Below, piece by piece: positions 59,136 through 64,000 of a DNA stretch of 64,000 nucleotides. The stretch comes from Plantactinospora sp. BC1. Lineage in GTDB: Bacteria; Actinomycetota; Actinomycetes; Mycobacteriales; Micromonosporaceae. Below the pieces are notes generated by a model. That model saw only the letters and a list, made by a program, of their open reading frames with translations. It made no database searches and was not told the origin of the DNA. The stretch covers positions 62,001 to 126,000 of the forward strand of contig NZ_CP028158.1 in assembly GCF_003030345.1 (NCBI RefSeq), written 5' to 3'. Positions within the stretch are counted from its first letter, which is position 1, and every line of letters starts with the position of its first letter. The position numbers and the translations under genes are program-made.

Positions 59136-62100
59136 TCCTCGATGGAGCTGACCACCCCGTCGACGGTCGGGGTGTCGAAGAAGACGTCGAACGGCACCTC
59201 GACGCCGAGCGCCTTCCGGATCCGGGCGGTGATCTGCATGATCGTCAGCGAGTGGCCACCGAGGTCGAAGAGGCTGTCGTGCGGGCCGATCTCGTCGACC
59301 CGCAGTACCTCCTGCCAGATGCCGGCCACGATCCGGGTCAGGGCCACGCTCTCCGGCGTCCCGGCAGGCTCGACCTCGGTGGCCGGCGGCGTGCCGTCGG
59401 TCCGCTCCGGGGTCGGCAGGGCGGCCCGGTCGAGCTTGCCCGCCGGGGTACGGGGCAGCCGGTCCAGCCACCGGAGATCCCTCGGGATCATGTAGCGGGG
59501 CAGCGTACCGGCGACGTGCGCGCGGACCGGCGCCAGCTCGCCCGCGCCGACCAGGTAGGCCACCAGCTCGCCGTCCCGGACCGCCACCGCCGCCTCGACG
59601 ACCCCCGGCGCGTCGAGCAACGACCGCTCGACCTCGCCCAGCTCGATCCGGTGCCCGCGCAACTTGACCTGGTTGTCGGCCCGGCCGAGGAACTCGACAG
59701 TTCTGTCCGCACCGAGCCGTACCCGGTCACCGGTGCGGTAGCGCCGCCGGCCGGTACCGTCCGGCACGAACCGCTCGGCGGTGAGTTCCGGCCGCCCCCG
59801 GTAGCCCCGGGCCAGCCCGACACCGCCGATGCAGAGTTCGCCGGGTACCCCGACCGGCACCGGACGGAGCCGGGCGTCCAGGACGTGCAGCGTGGTGTTG
59901 GCGATCGGGCCGCCGATGGTGACCCGGGACGGGTCGGCCGGGATCTCGGCGGCGGTGGACCAGATGGTGGTCTCCGTCGGGCCGTAGACGTTGACCAGGC
60001 GGTCGACGAGCGGGCGCAGCCGCCGGGCGAGCGGGAGCGGCAGCGCCTCCCCGCCGCTGAGCGCGGTGATCGGGGCGCCGGCCCAGCCCGCGTCGAGCAG
60101 CAGTTGCCAGCTCGACGGGGTGGCCTGCACGTGGGTGATCCCGGCGTCCCGGACGAGTCGGCCGAGCGCGGCGCCCTCCCGGGCGGTCGCGTCGGCGGCC
60201 ACCACCACCCGGCCGCCGGTGCAGAGCGGCGCGAAGAGTTCGAGTCCGCTGATGTCGAAGGAGATGGTGGTCTGGTGCAGCCAGCGGTCGGCCGGGTCGG
60301 CACCGAGCAGCTCGGTCATCGCGGTGACCAGGTTGAGCAACGCCGGGTGGCCGATCTCGACGCCCTTCGGGCGGCCGGTCGAACCGGAGGTGTAGATGAC
60401 GTAGCCGAGCCCGTCCGGGTCGATGGCGGTCGGCGGTGTCTCCGGCTCACCGGCGAAGGCGGCCAGACCGTCGAGCGGCAGCAGCTCGACGGGTACCCCG
60501 CCGAGCGCGGCGGTCGCCTCGGCGTGCCCGAGGACCAGCTTCACTCCGGCGTCGCCGACGATGAACTCCAGCCTGTTCGCCGGATAGCCCGGATCCAGCG
60601 GGAGGTAGCCGGCCCCGGCGGCGAGGATCCCCAGCACACCGGCGACGAGTTCGACGCCCCGGCGGGGGCAGAGTCCCACCAGGTCACCGGCGGCGACGCC
60701 GTGCCGGCGCAGCCCGTGGCCGATCCGGTGCGCGGCGGCGACCAGCTCGCGGTAGCTCAGGGTGCCGTCGTCGGCGTGCACCGCCACCGCGTCCGGGCTG
60801 GCCTCGGCGGCCGCCCGGACCAGGTCGAGCACGGTGCTGGCCGGGCGCGGTCGCGCGGTGGCGTTCAACCGGTCCAGCAGCGCCAGCTCCGCCGGGACGA
60901 GCAGGTCGAGGTCGCCGACCGGGCGGTCGGGCTCGGCCAGCGCCGCGCCGAGCAGGGTACGCAGGTGTCCGGCGATCCGCTCGGCGTCCGCGACCGAGAG
61001 CAGCCGGGCCGGTACGAGCATCCGCCCGGTCAGCCCGCCCGGCGCGTCGACCAGGTGCAGGTGCAGGGCGCTGCGTACCGTCGCCGGTACGAGCAGCCAG
61101 TCCACGTCGGACGCGCTCTCGGCCAGCCGTCGGTAGCTGACCGAGACCGGTGCCATCGCCGGCCGGGGCGGCAGGCCGGGCAGGGCACGCCCGAGCGGTA
61201 CCTCCCGGTGCCGGTAGACGGCCCGGGCCTCGGCCCGTACCGTGCGGACCAGCTCGGCGAAGGGGGCCGCCAGGTCGACGCCGACGGTCACCGGCAGCTC
61301 GTTGACCCACATCCCGAGTTCGTGTGCGGTCTGCGGGGACCGGGTGGAGAGGTCGACGGCGACCGAGGCGGTGCCGTTGCCGTAGCGGGCGAGTACCACG
61401 TGCACGGCGGTGAGCAGCACCTCGAACCGGGTCACCCCGAGCGCCGCCGCCCCGGCGGTCAACGCGGCGTCCAGCTCACCGCCCCAGTCGAGGTCGAGTC
61501 GGGTGGCGGGTTCGGCGGCGGTCGGCGTACCGGTCAGTCCCGGCAGCAGTACCTCGTCGGCCGGTGCCGGGCGGGCGGACCAGAAGTCGCGGGCCGCCGG
61601 GAGCGCCTCGGCGATCCGGTCGGCCTGTGCCCGTACGGCGGCGGTCAGCCCGGCCGGCGATCCGTCGCCCAGCGGCCGGCCGGCGAGCGCCTCGGCCAGG
61701 TCGGCGACGAGGACGTCCTTGCCGCCGCCGTCGAGCACCAGATGGTGGCCGACGACCAGCACCACCGTGCGACCGTCGTCGACCCGCAGTGCCACGCAGC
61801 GGGCGAGCGGGTCGGCGGTGAGGCCGAAGCCGACGGCGAGTTCGGCGGTGACGGCGGAGTCGAGCGCCTCCGCGCCGACCGCCCGGTGCGCGACCGGCGC
61901 CGGGTCGGTGCGGGTCAGCAGCGCCGCGCCGTCCACCTCGGTCACGGTCGCGGCGAGCAGCGGATGCCGGCCGGTCAGCTCCGCCCAGGCCCGATCCAGC
62001 ACCGCTGGTTCCACCGGCTCCGGCACGGTCAGCGCCACCGCCAGCAGGTACGCCGTCGACGCGCCGCCGGCCCGCTCGGTGAACCAGACGCCCTGCTGGG

Positions 62101-62224
62101 CCAGGGTCATCGGCACCTCGACCGGCGAACCCGCCACCGCACCGGCTCCGTCGGGTCCGGCGCCGACGACCGGGGCGTGGGCACCGGACGGCTCGGCTGG
62201 CAGGAGGTTCGGTGCCTGGGTCAT
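59111..62224 (-). CDS. Non-ribosomal peptide synthetase module (C-A-PCP)
   Basis: This is a 1037-aa single module. The condensation domain has HHLVLDG at residues 160-166 (HHxxxDG). The adenylation domain is at about 480-940, with YTSGSTGRPKGV (A3), FDISGLELF (A4; Asp that anchors the amino group), NVYGPTETTIWS (A5), YRTGDRVR (A7), GRADNQVKLRGHRIE (A8) and RTPAGKLDRAAL (A10). The carrier domain has DLGGHSLTIMQI, and there is no TE domain. The substrate code was not assigned. It is coupled to the upstream adenylating enzyme (ATGA overlap) and to the downstream carrier protein, so it probably joins an acyl or aryl unit to one amino acid. Confidence 0.92.
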   Translation of the reverse strand: MTQAPNLLPAEPSGAHAPVVGAGPDGAGAVAGSPVEVPMTLAQQGVWFTERAGGASTAYLLAVALTVPEPVEPAVLDRAWAELTGRHPLLAATVTEVDGAALLTRTDPAPVAHRAVGAEALDSAVTAELAVGFGLTADPLARCVALRVDDGRTVVLVVGHHLVLDGGGKDVLVADLAEALAGRPLGDGSPAGLTAAVRAQADRIAEALPAARDFWSARPAPADEVLLPGLTGTPTAAEPATRLDLDWGGELDAALTAGAAALGVTRFEVLLTAVHVVLARYGNGTASVAVDLSTRSPQTAHELGMWVNELPVTVGVDLAAPFAELVRTVRAEARAVYRHREVPLGRALPGLPPRPAMAPVSVSYRRLAESASDVDWLLVPATVRSALHLHLVDAPGGLTGRMLVPARLLSVADAERIAGHLRTLLGAALAEPDRPVGDLDLLVPAELALLDRLNATARPRPASTVLDLVRAAAEASPDAVAVHADDGTLSYRELVAAAHRIGHGLRRHGVAAGDLVGLCPRRGVELVAGVLGILAAGAGYLPLDPGYPANRLEFIVGDAGVKLVLGHAEATAALGGVPVELLPLDGLAAFAGEPETPPTAIDPDGLGYVIYTSGSTGRPKGVEIGHPALLNLVTAMTELLGADPADRWLHQTTISFDISGLELFAPLCTGGRVVVAADATAREGAALGRLVRDAGITHVQATPSSWQLLLDAGWAGAPITALSGGEALPLPLARRLRPLVDRLVNVYGPTETTIWSTAAEIPADPSRVTIGGPIANTTLHVLDARLRPVPVGVPGELCIGGVGLARGYRGRPELTAERFVPDGTGRRRYRTGDRVRLGADRTVEFLGRADNQVKLRGHRIELGEVERSLLDAPGVVEAAVAVRDGELVAYLVGAGELAPVRAHVAGTLPRYMIPRDLRWLDRLPRTPAGKLDRAALPTPERTDGTPPATEVEPAGTPESVALTRIVAGIWQEVLRVDEIGPHDSLFDLGGHSLTIMQITARIRKALGVEVPFDVFFDTPTVDGVVSSIEELRQEEQE

Positions 62225-63930
62225 GGCCTCGCCGTTCTCTCTGGTGCTGCCTCCGGTGGGCAGCCGCTCGGATGCGCCGGAGTCGGGTCGGGCTGGTCGA
62301 AGAGCGCCCGCAGGCGCTGTTTGACCACCTTGCCGCCGGCGTTGCGGGGCAGTTCGTCGACGTGGACGATCCGGCTGGGCTGCTCGTGCCCGGCCAGCCG
62401 GCTGGCGAGGAACCCGCGTACCTCGGCGAGGCGCAGCGGGCGGGTGGTCACCAGCGCGGCCACCGGGGTGGTCCCGAGTACCGGATCGGGCAGGCCGAAG
62501 ACGGCGGCCTCGACGATCTCGGGGTGCTCGTGCAGGGCCGCCTCGACCGCGACCGTGGAGACCTTGTCCGCACCGCTCTTGATGACGTCGCTCTCCCGGT
62601 CGACGAGGTAGAGGTAGCCGTCGGCGTCGAGATAGCCGACGTCGCCCATCCGGGTCCAGCCGTCCCGGAACACCCGCCGGGTCGCCGCCGGATCGTCGTG
62701 ATAGGACCGCGCGGTACCCGCGGCGCGCAGCCACACCTCGCCGGTCACCCCGGCGGGGCAGGGCCGGCCGGCCTCGTCGCGGACCTGGAGCGCGCCACCG
62801 GCGACCACCCTGCCCAGCGCGGCCGGGCGATCGGGCTCGAAGACCACGCTGGTCTGGGTCGGCGCCGCCTCCGTCGAGGTGTAGTAGTTGACGATGGTGG
62901 CGCCGGGCAGCGCGGCCGCCAGTCCGGTCGCCACGGCCGGTGGCAGGACGGCGGCGGTCGAGCCGAGCAGCACCACGCTGCTCAGGTCGTACCGCTCCAG
63001 TGCCCCCGAGCGGAGCAGTTCGATCGCCATCGCCGGCACCACGAAGACGCTCCCCACCCCGTGCCGCTCGATCAGCCGGGCGAAGTGGTCCGGGCCGAAC
63101 CGGGCCGTCACCAGCATCCCGGCGTGCGCGTCGAGGGCGTTGAACAGCATGGTCTGACCGGCGTTGGTGCCGATCGGAAAGGCGTGCAGGAACTGCCGGG
63201 AGTGGGCCAGCGCCCGCAGCGGCGGGTCGAGCCGGCAGCCGTGGGTCAGGTTGGCGTGCGTCGCGGTGACCCCCTTGGGTCGACCGGTCGTGCCGGAGGT
63301 GTAGAGGATCTGCGCCGGGTCACCCGGCCGGGGTCCGGCCGTCGGTGCCGCCCCGGGTAGCTCCGCGTCGGGTAGCGCCGCCCCGGGCAGCTCCGCTCCG
63401 GGCAGCTCCGCTCCGGGCAGCTCCGCGTCGGGCAGCCCCGCGACGTCGTCGGGGCCCCAGCGGAGCCGGATCGGCACGTCGGGCAGCTTCGCGGTCGGCC
63501 CGTGCAGCAGCGCCGTCGCTCCACTGTGGTCCAGCATGTACGCCAGTTCCGCCGGGGCGCTGCGGGTGGAGAGCGGCACCGCCACCGCGGCGGCGGCGAG
63601 TACCCCGGTGTAGGAGCAGGCGTACCCGATCCAGTCCTGGGCGCCGTAGAGCAGCCCGACCCGGTCGCCGGGGCGTACCCCCGCCGCCCGCAGCCCGGCG
63701 GCGATCGCCTGGGTCCGGGCCTGCCAGGTGCCCAGGTCGAGGCTGGCCGCGCCCTGGCTGACGGCGACGTGCGACGGTTCGGTGCCGGCCCGGGCGGCGA
63801 GCAGTTGCGGCACGGTCAGCGCGACCCGACCGACCCCGCCCGGCCGACGGCCGACGGTCCGCCGCGCCCCGCCGCCGGTGGCGACGCCGCGTCCCGCACC
63901 GGCGGCGCCCTCGGCCGAGGTGCCGCTCAT
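62221..63930 (-). CDS. Acyl-CoA/acyl-ACP synthetase (AMP-dependent ligase)
   Basis: This is a 569-aa ANL-superfamily enzyme. Adenylate motifs are ILYTSGTTGRPKGVTATHAN, TIVNYYTSTEAAP, WTRMGDVGYLDADGYLYLVD and the C-terminal Lys in ELPRNAGGKVVKQ. It activates a fatty or aryl acid and loads it on CoA or on the carrier protein at the end of the operon, giving a likely starter for the NRPS module. An inserted, in-frame tandem repeat encodes (LPGAE)n-like pentads before the P-loop motif (63351-63440). The Gly/Arg-rich N-terminal 35 residues look disordered, so a later start is possible. It overlaps the NRPS start by 4 bp. Confidence 0.87.
   Translation of the reverse strand: MSGTSAEGAAGAGRGVATGGGARRTVGRRPGGVGRVALTVPQLLAARAGTEPSHVAVSQGAASLDLGTWQARTQAIAAGLRAAGVRPGDRVGLLYGAQDWIGYACSYTGVLAAAAVAVPLSTRSAPAELAYMLDHSGATALLHGPTAKLPDVPIRLRWGPDDVAGLPDAELPGAELPGAELPGAALPDAELPGAAPTAGPRPGDPAQILYTSGTTGRPKGVTATHANLTHGCRLDPPLRALAHSRQFLHAFPIGTNAGQTMLFNALDAHAGMLVTARFGPDHFARLIERHGVGSVFVVPAMAIELLRSGALERYDLSSVVLLGSTAAVLPPAVATGLAAALPGATIVNYYTSTEAAPTQTSVVFEPDRPAALGRVVAGGALQVRDEAGRPCPAGVTGEVWLRAAGTARSYHDDPAATRRVFRDGWTRMGDVGYLDADGYLYLVDRESDVIKSGADKVSTVAVEAALHEHPEIVEAAVFGLPDPVLGTTPVAALVTTRPLRLAEVRGFLASRLAGHEQPSRIVHVDELPRNAGGKVVKQRLRALFDQPDPTPAHPSGCPPEAAPERTARP
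63351..63440 (-). repeat. 15-bp tandem repeat inside the adenylating-enzyme gene
   Basis: About six 15-bp units (GGCAGCTCCGCTCCG on the plus strand, with variants) encode ELPGA/ALPDA pentapeptides between the N-terminal subdomain and the P-loop motif. The unit keeps the frame. Confidence 0.8.
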
Positions 63931-64000
63931 CGAGCCGTCACCCGCTCGGTGGCCGCCCGCTGCGCCCCAGCGGGCTGCACCCCACCCGGCTGCGTTCCAA
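63927..64000 (-). CDS. C-terminal end of an upstream gene (cut by window edge)
   Basis: In the frame whose TGA (63927-63929) overlaps the ATG of the adenylating enzyme, the sequence is open to the right edge and ends QRAATERVTAR. The composition (Gln/Pro/Gly/Ala-rich) does not identify a family. The ATGA overlap is the same coupling seen throughout this operon, which supports a real gene. Only 23-24 codons are visible. Confidence 0.45.
   Translation of the reverse strand, partial: GTQPGGVQPAGAQRAATERVTAR

Noticed and set aside
59252-62611. A 1119-codon plus-strand open frame opposite the NRPS gene
   Set aside because: The minus-strand NRPS core motifs are complete, and the plus-strand translation is low-complexity.
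1-64000. tRNA, rRNA, insertion sequences, prophage, CRISPR arrays
   Set aside because: No cloverleaf, transposase-like frame, terminal inverted repeats, phage structural gene or spaced direct-repeat array was seen on reading both strands.

Overview
The window is very GC-rich (about 72% by eye) and densely coding. It uses many GTG starts, has 1-4 bp stop/start overlaps (ATGA, GTGA, TGATG), and shows gene families typical of filamentous actinobacteria: a conservon, GAF-ANTAR, STAS anti-antisigma proteins, an ECF41 sigma factor, a LAL/LuxR regulator, MmyB-type XRE regulators, an NRPS and MGT-type glycosyltransferases. A Micromonosporaceae or related actinomycete fits best, but no rRNA or other strict marker is present. 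I count 53 protein genes plus one 10-codon ORF. Two genes are cut by the window edges. I saw no tRNA, rRNA, insertion sequence, prophage or CRISPR array.

Layout. (A) 1-7 kb, minus strand: an EgtD-like methyltransferase, a second methyltransferase-like protein, a 935-aa P-loop NTPase, a two-helix membrane protein, an RBBP9/YdeN-like serine hydrolase and an unidentified partial gene. Several overlap, and they look like one signalling or conflict-type operon. (B) 7.4-15.9 kb: a membrane-anchored hypothetical protein, an FAD monooxygenase, a cvnABCD conservon, and an MGT glycosyltransferase divergent from a TetR regulator. (C) 16.2-24 kb: a LAL regulator, two fused ABC exporters, a 10-codon ORF (MRAYPPVDAS) with a near-perfect ribosome site and a strong downstream hairpin, and a divergent radical SAM enzyme. 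This is either a minimal RiPP locus or a leader-peptide-controlled exporter. (D) 24.1-26.6 kb: a GH3 beta-glucosidase with a perfect 8-3-8 operator-like palindrome.

(E) 27.5-34.1 kb: six co-directional, largely overlapping genes for an alpha-oxoamine synthase, UbiA prenyltransferase, ThiL/AIRS-like kinase, extended SDR, DAGK-like lipid kinase and MGT glycosyltransferase. Together they suggest an undescribed (prenylated) amino-ketone or sphingoid-like phospho/glycolipid. (F) 34.2-44.8 kb: an MBL hydrolase, two STAS proteins, a radical SAM/SPASM protein, and a molybdopterin oxidoreductase that has lost all four N-terminal Fe-S ligands but keeps the Mo-ligand Cys. A helical protein and an AceTr-like membrane protein are coupled to it. 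A GT2, an HExxH protease, a GAF-ANTAR regulator and a hemerythrin follow. (G) 44.9-50.6 kb: Mn transporter plus Mn catalase, a divergent histidine kinase and NarL-type regulator, and an SRPBCC plus zinc alcohol dehydrogenase pair.

(H) 50.6-58.7 kb: an SCP2 plus glycogen-debranching pair, an NmrA-like SDR plus ECF41 sigma factor, an alpha/beta hydrolase, an XRE regulator and an aldehyde dehydrogenase. (I) 58.8-64 kb, minus strand: the end of an NRPS-type cluster (unknown gene, acyl-adenylating enzyme, C-A-PCP synthetase, free-standing carrier protein). Its last junction is a 5 x 21 bp tandem repeat in which each unit carries an SD sequence and most carry an in-frame GTG. All functions are inferred by reading motifs; no database search was run.
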